Part shown: piece after piece, positions 52,785 through 62,444 of the stretch
How the letters are laid out: every line of letters begins with the position of its first letter
Position numbering within the stretch: the first letter of the stretch is position 1
Assembly: GCA_949358305.1 (NCBI GenBank)
Contig: OX442324.1
Span: forward strand, 310,001-374,000
DNA: 64,000 nucleotides
Source of the DNA: Strigamia acuminata
Lineage: Eukaryota > Arthropoda > Chilopoda > Geophilomorpha > Linotaeniidae
Direction of reading: 5' to 3'
Notes under the pieces: model-generated
Seen by the model: only the letters and a program-made list of their open reading frames with translations
Told to the model about the DNA's origin: nothing
Database searches by the model: none
Position numbers and translations under genes: made by a program

Positions 52785-55700
52785 ATGAAGAAGAAGGGGT
52801 TTAACAAAGGGTTCGATAAACCGCCACCAGTCAAAGAAATGGGTAGTGACATAGCTAACGCCCAGATCCAAGACAGGGCCAACAACGCTTTGCAGGTAAT
52901 TACCGCAAACGCTGAGGCTGAGGCGGAAGAACCAAACCTACTGCTTGAAGAATTACCTCAAGTAGTCGAAGACACAGAAGAATTTCGTGTTTTCATGTGC
53001 AACGTGGCGGTCGAATATACCAGCCGCCTATGTATGCTGCCCATGACAATAGAACGCGAAAAAATTATGGGACTGCTAGACTCGGGAGCAGATCGCTCGT
53101 TCGTTTCCGAAGACATAGTAGCATCATTGGGTCTCACCGATAAGATAAAAGGCGTTAATAAAAATGTACGTCTAAAAACCGCCAACGGAATGGCGCGTCC
53201 AAAAGGAGTTATATTATTGACCATGGAGTGGCTCGGAGGGGTAGAACAGCACCCTTTCCTGGTCCTGCCCACGTGCGACAGAATTTTTCTGTTGGGCTTA
53301 GACCTCATGGCGTCAATGGAAATACAACCAAATCCAATAACGAAATCTTGGAATTATATCAGAAATGATAGAGAAAGACCCGCAATTGTCGTGCCACCAG
53401 CTCTTATCAAAGAAGCGGCCGACAAGACACAGTGGGAGAAAGGCCTAAAGAAATTCGTTCAAGACTACGATTTTAAAGCATTCGTAGCAGAATTGCAACG
53501 GGACAATGTAGTGGAAACGCTTGTCGCCGACGCCGCTTTAGAATTAAACGAAGCGGCAGCCCTACGAAGGGTCCTACTTAAATATGAGGGGATCCTGTCG
53601 AAAAAACCGGGCCGAACGAATAGGGCTATTCACGAAATTAAATTGACGGATAATAAACCTATACGAGTTGCGTATAAGGGAATGAACCCGCAAAAACGTG
53701 AAATAGTGCAAAAAATGTGCCAAGAAATGCTAGACAGTGGCATTGTCTCCGAGGCCCAGGGAGAATACGCGACGCGAGTTGTGCTCGTGATGCGCCCGGG
53801 CTCGGATCCGCGTCTATGCATTGATTACCGCCCATTAAACGCGGTGACAGAGATAGATCCCATACAGATGCCGTCTATCGAATCCATTTTGAGAGAGCTT
53901 AGCCCCTTTTCTTGGGTTACGACGATGGATCTGTCAAAGGGATACTGGCAAGTTGAGATGAGGCCAGAGGATAAGCTAAAAACAGCATTTTACTCGCCAA
54001 TTGGACGGTTGATGTTCAACGTCATGCCGTTTGGTTTAGTGAATGCTCCCAGTACCTTTCAGAGACTAATCGAGAGCGTATTGGGTGATATCCTGCATCA
54101 GTTTGTGTGGGCATACCTAGATGACATAGTTATCGCCTCTAAAACATTCGAAGAGCACATTGAGCACATCGACCAAGTGCTCACCCGGCTAGCAAAAGCT
54201 GGGTTACACATTCCCCCGGGCAAGAGCAAGTTCTGTCGAAAGGAGCTTGCCTTCCTGGGTTATCGCATTGGAGTCAATGGTTTAGCTATTGGCCCCGAAA
54301 AAATCGATGCGATTAATCGTTTCCCACCACCCGAGGACGTTAAAGGTGTCCAACGGTTTATGGGAATGATAAACTTCTTCGGCAGGTTGCTACCGGGTCT
54401 AGCTGAAGTGGCAGCCCCAGTTACCGACCTCCTGAAGAATGAAAACGAATTTGTATGGTCAAATGAGTGCAACATCGCATTTAATGCGATAAAGAGGATG
54501 CTGACGGAAGTCGGCGTAATGCCTCTACCCGACTTAAACCGGCCGTTCATATTACATACGGACGCCAGCAGAGTTGGGTTAGGAGCCGCGTTGCTTCAAA
54601 CTCACGTGCGCGACGGAGTCGAACAAGACCTGCCGTGCATGTTTATAAGTCGCAAACTCCAAGGCGCTGAAAAAAATTACAACGCCACAGAGTTGGAGTG
54701 TTTGGCAGTTGTGTGGGCTATAAGGAAATTCAGAGATTATCTCGAATATACCAAATTTGTAGTCCACACAGATCATCAAGCGTTACAATGGCTGATGAAA
54801 TTAAAAGAGCCAGCCGGTCGACTAGCCAGATGGCAGTTAGAACTGATGGCATGCGACTTGACCATTCAATACAAGCCCGGCAAATATAACGTCGTGGCTG
54901 ACGCTCTGTCACGGGCACCAGTGTCAGATCCTATCGACGCTGACGATGATGGCGAGGATGACTCCCGCATCATTTATTGCCCTACGAGTTGTCACCGTTG
55001 GGATTTAAGGAAGATGAATGAAATTCCCACCGCGTCTCCAGCAGATGTAAAATTCTGTGGATTTTGGACGCGGTTATACCAACCAGCTGCTGACAATTAC
55101 CCAGATGCAAAGAAGGAATTTAAGCTAGAGCGGAGAATAAATGACCCGCTTCTAAGCGCCTTCCACGCTCATGTCGGCAAGCAAATGCGAAGCAATCCCC
55201 CGACAAGGGAGGAAATAATTGTGCAACAAAAATTAGACAAAAAATGTCAGGACAGAGCTAGATTCGTACTGACAGGAAAATATCCGCCCAACTTAACCAG
55301 AAGGCAGAAGCGTCGTTATGCACACGAATCCATAGATTACCTATTGGATGACGGCCTTTTGGTGAAACATCACCCAAATCACCAAGATGACTTGAGTGAA
55401 TCGGACACCGCAGTAAAGGTAGTAATACCTGCTTCCTTAATCGGTCGCGTGCTGTGGTTGTTACACGGGCACCCGCTTGCGAGCCATGCGGGAGTAAGCA
55501 GAACACTCTATCGTGCTACACAGCTTTTTCACTGGACAGGGATGAAAAAAGATATTGCTCTTTTTGTCCACCAATGTCAGCGATGCCAAGCGTGCAAGCC
55601 GAGGAGTAAATCACCATTCGAAACTATTTTCTTAGGGCCTTACGCGCCTTTTGATTGTTTAAGTGTCGATGTGATGGGCCCAAAACCCGTTACGGGAAAT

Positions 55701-56855
55701 AAAAATGCGTACATTATCGTTATAATGGACGTGGCGACTCGTTGGCCCGAGTTGTACGCCGTCGCTAGACCTTCAGCAGAAAAAATCGTTGAATGTATCT
55801 ACGACGTAGCGTTACGTTACGGATTTCCACGTAAAATGATATCCGACAACGGACCCCAATTTATCTCGAAAATTTGGGGTAAGTTTTGTGAGAAATTCGG
55901 GATTGTGGCGTCACATACTTCGACCTACAATCCCAGAACAAATCCCGTTGAGCGACTCAACAGGGACATTAAATATGCACTAAGTATATTCACTGACATC
56001 CACAATAGGTGGGATGAATACTTGAGGGAGATCGCGTTCAGCATACGAACAACAGTCTCGAGGACGAGAGATTTTTCTCCGGCCTACCTCAACTTCGCCC
56101 GGGAGCTACGAGTGCCTTGGGACCCACGAGTGGCAGAGTCAGTAAATGTGGTGGACCCCGAGAAACCACATGAGTACGTGTATAAATTGGAGCAAACCAT
56201 CTCCAACACGTACAAGCACATGATGGCGCACATTTTTAACATGCGCGACCGCATTTTACAAGATAAAAGCGGTGGAAAATTCGTGAATTTCGAGATTAAT
56301 GATTTAGTGTGGAAGGACACACACATCCTCTCAAATGCAGCGAGAGGAATCACCGCCAGCTTGGCCGACAAAAGAGACGGTCCGTATGTGATCATCGGCA
56401 AGCATGGCGGTAACGCGTATAAATTACGTAAGCTCGAGGACAATACCGAGCACAAATCGATCCAGGTACGAGAGTTAACTCCGTACATTCCGGAATTCCC
56501 GCAAGAAATGTGGGCCAAGGGCCAAGTCAAGTCAAAAACTGACGGCCAAATCGTCGATATGTTCGCTGGCGAGTCGGAAAAAGCACCGCCAAGTGACAAC
56601 GAGGAGTATTTCGACGCCCCTTCACCACCGGTAAACGAGATAGTTGAATCCGTTCCGGATCCAATTTTGGTCGGGGGGGAAACAGGAGAAACTCCTGAAA
56701 CAAACACAAAAAACACGGATAAAAAAGAAAACAATAATGAGGAGGTACAGACACAAAAAACAACAAAAAATATCGTACCTGTCTCGACTCATCACCTGCG
56801 GCCCCGTGGAAGTAATCCGTTTATAAAAGACGGAAAGGTCGTAGGAAAGGAGTAG
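52785..56855 (+). CDS. Gypsy-C Pol (protease, RT, RNase H, integrase)
   Basis: 1,356 residues counted from the ATG at 52785; the true product probably starts by -1 shifting in gag. Protease Asp-Ser-Gly-Ala at 99-102; RT with Tyr-Leu-Asp-Asp at 444-447; RNase H starting Thr-Asp-Ala-Ser near 591 with His-Thr-Asp-His-Gln near 663; integrase HHCC finger at about 895-940; core acids at Val-Asp-Val-Met (about 962), Ser-Asp-Asn-Gly (about 1021) and Asn-Pro-Val-Glu (about 1057); a C-terminal Gly-Pro-Tyr module near 1200, then an acidic tail. Every catalytic motif that I looked for is present and the frame is unbroken. It copies and inserts the element. Confidence 0.97.
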   Translation: MKKKGFNKGFDKPPPVKEMGSDIANAQIQDRANNALQVITANAEAEAEEPNLLLEELPQVVEDTEEFRVFMCNVAVEYTSRLCMLPMTIEREKIMGLLDSGADRSFVSEDIVASLGLTDKIKGVNKNVRLKTANGMARPKGVILLTMEWLGGVEQHPFLVLPTCDRIFLLGLDLMASMEIQPNPITKSWNYIRNDRERPAIVVPPALIKEAADKTQWEKGLKKFVQDYDFKAFVAELQRDNVVETLVADAALELNEAAALRRVLLKYEGILSKKPGRTNRAIHEIKLTDNKPIRVAYKGMNPQKREIVQKMCQEMLDSGIVSEAQGEYATRVVLVMRPGSDPRLCIDYRPLNAVTEIDPIQMPSIESILRELSPFSWVTTMDLSKGYWQVEMRPEDKLKTAFYSPIGRLMFNVMPFGLVNAPSTFQRLIESVLGDILHQFVWAYLDDIVIASKTFEEHIEHIDQVLTRLAKAGLHIPPGKSKFCRKELAFLGYRIGVNGLAIGPEKIDAINRFPPPEDVKGVQRFMGMINFFGRLLPGLAEVAAPVTDLLKNENEFVWSNECNIAFNAIKRMLTEVGVMPLPDLNRPFILHTDASRVGLGAALLQTHVRDGVEQDLPCMFISRKLQGAEKNYNATELECLAVVWAIRKFRDYLEYTKFVVHTDHQALQWLMKLKEPAGRLARWQLELMACDLTIQYKPGKYNVVADALSRAPVSDPIDADDDGEDDSRIIYCPTSCHRWDLRKMNEIPTASPADVKFCGFWTRLYQPAADNYPDAKKEFKLERRINDPLLSAFHAHVGKQMRSNPPTREEIIVQQKLDKKCQDRARFVLTGKYPPNLTRRQKRRYAHESIDYLLDDGLLVKHHPNHQDDLSESDTAVKVVIPASLIGRVLWLLHGHPLASHAGVSRTLYRATQLFHWTGMKKDIALFVHQCQRCQACKPRSKSPFETIFLGPYAPFDCLSVDVMGPKPVTGNKNAYIIVIMDVATRWPELYAVARPSAEKIVECIYDVALRYGFPRKMISDNGPQFISKIWGKFCEKFGIVASHTSTYNPRTNPVERLNRDIKYALSIFTDIHNRWDEYLREIAFSIRTTVSRTRDFSPAYLNFARELRVPWDPRVAESVNVVDPEKPHEYVYKLEQTISNTYKHMMAHIFNMRDRILQDKSGGKFVNFEINDLVWKDTHILSNAARGITASLADKRDGPYVIIGKHGGNAYKLRKLEDNTEHKSIQVRELTPYIPEFPQEMWAKGQVKSKTDGQIVDMFAGESEKAPPSDNEEYFDAPSPPVNEIVESVPDPILVGGETGETPETNTKNTDKKENNNEEVQTQKTTKNIVPVSTHHLRPRGSNPFIKDGKVVGKE

Positions 56856-56871
56856 AAAACGTTACGAGTCG

Positions 56872-57063
56872 ATGGCGACGCTGAAAAACAAAAAAATTGA
56901 CCGATCGACAGCGCTAGCCATCAAAATCCGAGACTCTGAAAATTTCGCTAAGTCCAACAAAGCGGATATCGGTCGAATTCGCGTCACGAGATGGCGTGGA
57001 AACGCGGGACCCGTAGCAAAATTATCGGCACGGGTCGGATACCGCGTGCAAAAGACCCCGTAG
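56872..57063 (+). CDS. Small basic frame after gypsy-C pol
   Basis: 63 residues from ATG to TAG, 16 bases after pol. Strongly basic with no recognised domain; spread Lys/Arg suggest nucleic-acid binding if translated. It could be a chance frame. Confidence 0.3.
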   Translation: MATLKNKKIDRSTALAIKIRDSENFAKSNKADIGRIRVTRWRGNAGPVAKLSARVGYRVQKTP

Positions 57064-57335
57064 CAGCGATCGCGCACGGGCGTAGAAACAAAGGAGCCCC
57101 GTAACGTAACATGCGCACGGGCTGTTGCGCACAGTCATAAGCACCTGGTTCTGGAGTAAAATTACCCAGAACCCACCACGATTGCCTCGTTTTCACCCGG
57201 ACTTCCGCTAAAATCAGCTGATCGTCGTCCGCACGTGATACACAGCGAGTGCATTTTTAACCAAGTTTTTGATCCATTTTACGAGAAGTTTTCAAGTTTT
57301 TTAATCGTGGTCTGACTGAACGCGCAATCCTCACG

Positions 57336-57494
57336 ATGGATGAGGAAGGAGGGGACGAGGAAATGCTTGAAATACAGCATCATGACGAGAATTGGGACCC
57401 GGACATAAACGTAGTTCCACCCGATCAGGTAGTAGTCGGCATCGCCGCACGAGATTTAGCTCCGTGCGGTCGAATTAAAGATACACTTGACTAA
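57336..57494 (+). CDS. Small acidic frame in gypsy-C
   Basis: 52 residues from ATG to TAA, starting with a run of Asp/Glu/Gly. No family recognised. It ends 8 bases before the ATG of the envelope-like fragment. It may act as an upstream frame or be spurious. Confidence 0.25.
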   Translation: MDEEGGDEEMLEIQHHDENWDPDINVVPPDQVVVGIAARDLAPCGRIKDTLD

Positions 57495-57502
57495 TACTTG
57501 AC

Positions 57503-57727
57503 ATGAACGCTCTGCGTTCGAAATCGTGTATAATTATTATACTAATATCCACGATCGCGAGAGCGATTGTATTTTCTCCTATTATTCGTCTTCAAGGACG
57601 CGATAGCAGACAAACTGTCGCCTCGCTCCTTGAAGATGACTCACGACAATTGACACGAACGAGACAAAGGAAACGAGCTTTCTTTTTATATTCCAGAAAT
57701 GGGAATAATTTATTGGATGGATTTTGA
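57503..57727 (+). pseudogene. Envelope-like N-terminal fragment in gypsy-C
   Basis: 74 residues. Residues 9-25 form a hydrophobic stretch behind a positively charged start, as in a signal peptide. Residues 52-58 are polybasic (Arg-Gln-Arg-Lys-Arg core), like a furin-type cleavage site, and are followed by a hydrophobic, Gly/Asn-containing stretch placed like a fusion peptide. A stop follows at 57725-57727. The layout resembles fusion-type envelope proteins of errantivirus-like gypsy elements, but only this much remains in frame. Downstream AT-rich sequence of similar character is in another frame. Treated as a broken relic; no function claimed. Confidence 0.45.
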
Positions 57728-58229
57728 AAGAATTTATAGAACGTTGTTTCTATTTTTATTTGCTATTTTATTTGCGAATTTTTTCCCGATGACACTAATT
57801 TATTATAGATTCGTTTTTTAACTCGACTTTAACTCCGAATTTTTGGAGTTATTATTAGACAAATTTATTTCTTTACAAGTTAATTCACGACAAGAACATT
57901 TGTTTACATGTTCTAAAATTGTTATTGGAGATTTTCACGAACGATTTCGCGAATTTATTGGTTTAAATACAAATTTACAGTTTAATTTTAAATTAAGCAA
58001 TCCGAAGAAAAATTTCCGGATTAATACGCTCGATTCCGTCTCGTGGTTATCATTGGACGTGAACCAGATGTGCCAAGAAGACTCTTTTCTTCCTGACAAG
58101 GACGAATCAATGAACAGGAATAGGACTCGACGAGCGGTCGCACGTTTCAGCGACGTTCCTCGAGCCCACCCCCTATTTATCTCCGTGTTATTGGCGATTT
58201 CATTAATTATTTTGTTTCCATCATTGCAG
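57728..58229 (+). other. AT-rich segment with a hydrophobic stretch before ORF3
   Basis: One frame is open from 57822 and continues into ORF3. It includes a segment of about 20 residues at 58166-58225 that would span a membrane (Ile/Leu/Val-rich). It may be the end of the envelope-like relic. The stretch TTTGTTTCCATCATTGCAG ends at 58229 directly before the ORF3 ATG and looks like a 3' splice site, so ORF3 might be expressed from a spliced RNA that excludes this segment. Confidence 0.4.
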
Positions 58230-61097
58230 ATGGAGCTCCGAGACACATGGGGAGCGCTCAGCCCCGCATGCATAGTGCGAGCGGGCATATATCGAGGCGT
58301 ACTGCCCGATTTTCTGCGCCGCTGCTTTGGCGAAGATGCGAAGCCATACCGCCTGCGCGTATTATTTTCGCGCGCCCTCGCCAAGCGTTGGGTTAACGAT
58401 TGTACACTCCTGGACGCGTTCCCGGAGTCGGTGCGAAACGTCGTCGCTGCAGAGCTCGCTCGCATCGATGACCCGAAGTCACCAATCTTCCACCCGGCCC
58501 TGTCGAGCCAATACTCCGGCAGGCCGGCGGAGGAGCATGTGTTGTTCGCGTGGCAAGCGGCCGAGACCGAGGAGGCCCGCGAAGAAGTGTATCAACACTA
58601 CCGCCAGCAGCTAATCGACACTGCGCCGGCGGTTGCAGAGCGGATTTTGCAAGACGACGGAATGAGCACCGCCGATATACATCTGTGGTGCGAGCAGATT
58701 CGGCAGGGAGAAGTTACGCCACAGTGGCGACCGAGAATGGGGATTCTCACGTCACAAGCTGAAATGTGGCAACTCCACTATTTGGGAATTCTCGGCCCCA
58801 AATATAATTTCCCAAGGAAGCGCAAGCGCTCCAAGGGAACCGGGGGCAGCGAATCGCGCTCCCCGGGACGGTCGAAGAAACAGTGCGTCGAACAGCACTC
58901 GACCGTCAACGATGGAGCGGGAACGTCAGCGCAGCCACCGCGCGACCCCGCGAATTACACCAGACCAAGGGTGTTCGTCAACCGTCAGATGAAAGACGGT
59001 AAAGAGACTCGAGAAGTCTGGATTTCGGGTGACGAAGAGCGAGTCTCTCGTCCCCGTGTCGGCAGACATCCGCTAACTCATCGTGAGCAGCGGAAACGAG
59101 ACCGCAAAGAGCGGTATTTCGCTCGCTGCGAGGCGCGAGGAATTCCCCTTCCCGAACACGCTCTCAAAGCAATCGAAGCGAAGGAAGCGAGAGAGGCACG
59201 ATCGAAGTCGAGTGGCCGATCTTCCGGGGAGCGTCGCGTCCTAGCGCCAGACACGCGGGACCTTCGCGAGATCATCACCCAGATGAAACGCAAGAAATTG
59301 TCTCGTTTCGACCCCGCGATGCAGTTCGCTCGCAAGATGGGCGTCGTCGAGCATGGTACCGTGATTCCACACGAAGTGGCACGGTGGTTAAGCGAATATG
59401 TCAATTCGCGACCGCGTGTAGAAAACGCGCCTACGGCCGTCGTTCCACCGACGAGTACTGTAAGCCAGCTCCCGGCACTCCAAGTCACGCCGACTGGAGT
59501 GCAAGCGACGCTGCCACCGCCAACACAACAGTCTTTGACGTTGCTGTTGCCGACGCAGTCATCAACGTCGCAACCGTTGCCAGCACAGCAGTCCCTGACG
59601 CTGCCGCCGCCGACACAGCCGCTGCCGCCGCCGACGCAGCCCCCGCCGCCGCCGCCGCCGATGCCGGGTTCGAGCACTACGCCGAACTTGGCCGTCGACG
59701 ACTCGGTGATGTTGCCCGTTCACCAGAGCATTGCGCGGGAATGCCATAACGCCCGATTCGGAGAATATTACCCGAGCAAGGCAAGACACGACCGCACCGC
59801 GATGTGGTATGAACAGCGTGACGAAAACGCACGGCTGGCTCGAGAAGCAGCCAATCCATCGATCGAAGAGCTCTTGGCCTTCGCATTTGTGATGGAGGAC
59901 CCGAGGGCCGCCGCCGCTGCTCTGCAGGGCGCCGACGTCACTCAGCGCCATTTCATCGAGTGGGGGATTTCGATGATGCGGCACCACTCGCGCGCGTTCG
60001 CTGCAGATCCTGATCGCAGCAACCCTGTAAATCGGCGCAGTCTACAGCTGGCTTTGACGAAAATCATGGTCCAGTTATTGACCCCCTCGCTCTTTGGGGT
60101 CGGACGACAGGCGATGGCCTGTTGGTCCGTAGTAGACAGAGAGGGTGTGCAGATACCTCGCGCACTCGTTGGAGAATGGAGCGCCATTCTCCCCAACCCG
60201 GCGATGACTCGCTTCGAGCTGACCCGGGACGTGGTGAACCCCGAATGGGAGGGGTATAAGTTGCGGAGCATGGCCTTCCGCCACGCCGTTACCACGTGGG
60301 AGCCAACACCGTCAGCGCAGTCACGCGCAATGATGGTCACGAGTGAAGAGCCGATGGAGAGCGACGCCGCCTCTTCGACTGCTTCACGTGGAGCCCCAAC
60401 TCCACCTCCGCCGCCGCCACCGATGCCACCAGCGGCGACGCCACAGACACCCGTCCTATCAAATGCGGCGGGTAAGCCTAGACGCCTGCTATGCCGGACG
60501 CCGCCAACGATGTCCGCCGCTCGCCAGAGCCTGACGCCTCCCGCAGCCCAAGAAGCGCAGGAAGAGACTGTCCAGCAGGCAGTGGTTTCGAAGAGCGCCA
60601 AGCCAGCGAAAGCGGCGAAGCCTCCGACAAACTACTATGAGAAGTTGTGTGACGAGTTCTCTCAGCTGTCGATGACGACGGCGACGCGCAAATTCATCCT
60701 CGCGCAGAGAGACAAGGGGAAATCGGTATTCGTTTGGCTACACAACCAGGTGCGCCAGACCACCGATTTGATCCTCCATCAGCGTTTGCTGAGGGCCCAC
60801 CGTGCGCCTCGAACGGCCGCGGAGGCGAACGCGATCCGGCACACCAATTCCGGGTTTTCGGCGTTCATTCCGCGGGTTTGGCTGCATGAGAGGAGACGTG
60901 CCCCGTACGAGCCAGCCGGCGGCCACGCATTGTGCTTCATTTCCGAGCACGAGGACCCCCGCGACCAGTCTTCAGCCTTGGTTGGAGATCTGGTTTTGCC
61001 GCCCGGCGTTGTGCCGCCCGGCGCTGAGCCGCCCGTCCCTGGAGTGAGTTTCGCCCAGGCGATGGATCCAGCGTCGGGTCCCAGCAAGAAGGATTGA
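58230..61097 (+). CDS. Gypsy-C ORF3, 955-residue protein of unknown family
   Basis: ATG at 58230 to TGA at 61095-61097. The frame is also open upstream to 57822, but this ATG follows a splice-acceptor-like CAG. An N-terminal 190 residues, probably globular and helical, precede a basic Lys-Arg-Lys-Arg cluster near 196 that could be a nuclear signal. A charged Arg/Glu middle follows. Two proline runs lie near 455-480 and 720-745 and flank a globular region. A C-terminal folded block begins Tyr-Tyr-Glu-Lys-Leu near 805. No protease, RT, zinc knuckle or envelope hallmark is present. The frame is unbroken over 2.9 kb, so it is probably under selection. It sits where gypsy-type retroviruses place env. 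Confidence 0.8.
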   Translation: MELRDTWGALSPACIVRAGIYRGVLPDFLRRCFGEDAKPYRLRVLFSRALAKRWVNDCTLLDAFPESVRNVVAAELARIDDPKSPIFHPALSSQYSGRPAEEHVLFAWQAAETEEAREEVYQHYRQQLIDTAPAVAERILQDDGMSTADIHLWCEQIRQGEVTPQWRPRMGILTSQAEMWQLHYLGILGPKYNFPRKRKRSKGTGGSESRSPGRSKKQCVEQHSTVNDGAGTSAQPPRDPANYTRPRVFVNRQMKDGKETREVWISGDEERVSRPRVGRHPLTHREQRKRDRKERYFARCEARGIPLPEHALKAIEAKEAREARSKSSGRSSGERRVLAPDTRDLREIITQMKRKKLSRFDPAMQFARKMGVVEHGTVIPHEVARWLSEYVNSRPRVENAPTAVVPPTSTVSQLPALQVTPTGVQATLPPPTQQSLTLLLPTQSSTSQPLPAQQSLTLPPPTQPLPPPTQPPPPPPPMPGSSTTPNLAVDDSVMLPVHQSIARECHNARFGEYYPSKARHDRTAMWYEQRDENARLAREAANPSIEELLAFAFVMEDPRAAAAALQGADVTQRHFIEWGISMMRHHSRAFAADPDRSNPVNRRSLQLALTKIMVQLLTPSLFGVGRQAMACWSVVDREGVQIPRALVGEWSAILPNPAMTRFELTRDVVNPEWEGYKLRSMAFRHAVTTWEPTPSAQSRAMMVTSEEPMESDAASSTASRGAPTPPPPPPPMPPAATPQTPVLSNAAGKPRRLLCRTPPTMSAARQSLTPPAAQEAQEETVQQAVVSKSAKPAKAAKPPTNYYEKLCDEFSQLSMTTATRKFILAQRDKGKSVFVWLHNQVRQTTDLILHQRLLRAHRAPRTAAEANAIRHTNSGFSAFIPRVWLHERRRAPYEPAGGHALCFISEHEDPRDQSSALVGDLVLPPGVVPPGAEPPVPGVSFAQAMDPASGPSKKD

Positions 61098-61120
61098 TCG
61101 CTCCGAACACCGGCGGTCAG

Positions 61121-61136
61121 AGCTGGGAGGGGGACG
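61121..61136 (+). other. Gypsy-C polypurine tract
   Basis: AGCTGGGAGGGGGACG immediately before the 3' LTR, the expected plus-strand primer. Confidence 0.85.
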
Positions 61137-62132
61137 TGTGGTGACCCGACTGGGGTGGGGCACGAAGAGTTTCTCTCGTGGCCTACATACGGGTAAAGAA
61201 GGGGAGTCGCACGCGCGCCTCCCTTCCCTCAGAGCATTGACATCCAGTCAATGGACGGGCGTCTGCCCTGGGGGAGTGGGGGAGATTCGTCTTCTCCACT
61301 ATTGGGTGGCTTTAGTCACCTGTCACCCCCCGCTTTGTGCAAAGGAATTCGCCTTGCACTGAGCGGGCAGAACCAACACAAAAATCAACCAAGATACACG
61401 TAAAAGCCAAACGTCCTAAAACGATCAAGCCTAAGTACAAAGACTTCAGGAGTGACCTAGGACAAGGGACTTTCAACGTGAGTACGATTGATTTGTGTTA
61501 ACCTCCGCAGAGTAACCTGCGAAACAAGATTACCACACTATTTTAGCAAGCCAGCTAGAAATAGTAAACCTACTCCAATTTAGCGAGTTGTGCAGACAAA
61601 CGGTCGCACAAGCCTAAATTGCAGTAACCACGACGAGCGTTCCCGCCGCTGTGTGTATCGCCGGGAACCACCAAGCGTCCGCCGCTGTGTGATCGCCGGA
61701 CACCTACAAAAAACCCTAAACCTAGACAACAGACCAGAAGTAAGACCTTTCAGGCATTCACTCGCGCCCGACCAGCGTGAGCCCGAAGGACCGAACGAGA
61801 AACGTGAGACGAGGACGCCATTCATTGCCACGCCGGCCCAAGACGACACCACGTTGCCACGCGGACGCCATCTTGGATCCACAGCGACAAAGGACGACCT
61901 CGACCAGTTTCCCGCCAACTTCACACCCCTTTCCTTTTACCTTTTTATTCCCTTACATATTTTATTCCCTTTTAACTGTATATTCCCGTATAATAAATAC
62001 ATTTATTATATTTACCTTTTACATTGTCTTGCCGTGTTACATTATTTGGGTAACCGCTTGAGTAAAGCGGTATTGCGAGATCAGAGAGTGACTCATACCA
62101 CGTATCAGCGACAGACCGAGTTGAGCGCGACA
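61137..62132 (+). repeat. Gypsy-C 3' LTR
   Basis: 996-bp copy of the 5' LTR, followed by the AGAC duplicate and then host exon sequence. Confidence 0.97.
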
Positions 62133-62272
62133 AGACGACTAGGTTTAGCTCAGAAGTTATTGGATCTAGCATCAAGAGTAATGGTGGAATGTTTTAATGG
62201 TAAATACGTGTCGTTGCACGTATTTAAAAAATAAAAAATAAAATTGAAATATATCATTTTTTTTAGATGACT

Positions 62273-62407
62273 TGTAAAAACCTACTGTTCACTCAAAAGA
62301 GGTCAAAAGGGCAAGTTTACTGACCCTTTGGTCACATGGTAAACGGAATGTGAGGGGTTAAAACTTACCCCCCTTTTGACCTCTTTTGAGTGACCAGTAG
62401 ATTTACA
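62273..62407. mobile_element. Small inverted-repeat element (MITE-like)
   Basis: About 135 bp. CTACTGTTCACTCAAAAGAG near 62282 is mirrored by CTCTTTTGAGTGACCAGTAG ending at 62400, and the pairing extends outward to TGTAAA/TTTACA and inward through GGTCAAAAGGG. No convincing target duplication was found. It lies in the predicted intron between exons C and D. Confidence 0.7.
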
Positions 62408-62444
62408 AATTTGAAAACTCAACTAATTTTTTAATCCTGGTTAG

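Larger units (their letters stand above)
48617..62132 (+). mobile_element. Gypsy-C: 13.5-kb Ty3/gypsy element with extra 3' genes
   Basis: 996-bp LTRs (48617-49612 and 61137-62132) read as identical. The target duplication is AGAC (48613-48616 and 62133-62136). A tRNA-Pro-like primer-binding site and a purine tract are present. Gag and Pol are long and uninterrupted and are linked by a -1 shift. A 4.2-kb region after pol holds two small frames, an envelope-like remnant and a 955-codon frame. It is unusually long for Ty3/gypsy. It lies inside a predicted coding exon of the host helicase-like gene. Confidence 0.97.
48599..62183 (+). pseudogene. Host exon C, interrupted by gypsy-C
   Basis: The exon is 48599-48616 plus 62137-62183 (65 bases without gypsy-C and one AGAC copy). 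It follows a CAG acceptor and fits the phases of exons B and D. The reading includes [10 protein letters not shown], which resembles motif IV of UvrD-type helicases such as FBH1 (Thr-Gln-x-x-Arg-Phe-x-x-Glu). The 13.5-kb insertion puts LTR stop codons and polyadenylation signals into the coding sequence, so this allele should be null. The GT donor at 62184 is weak. Confidence 0.5.
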
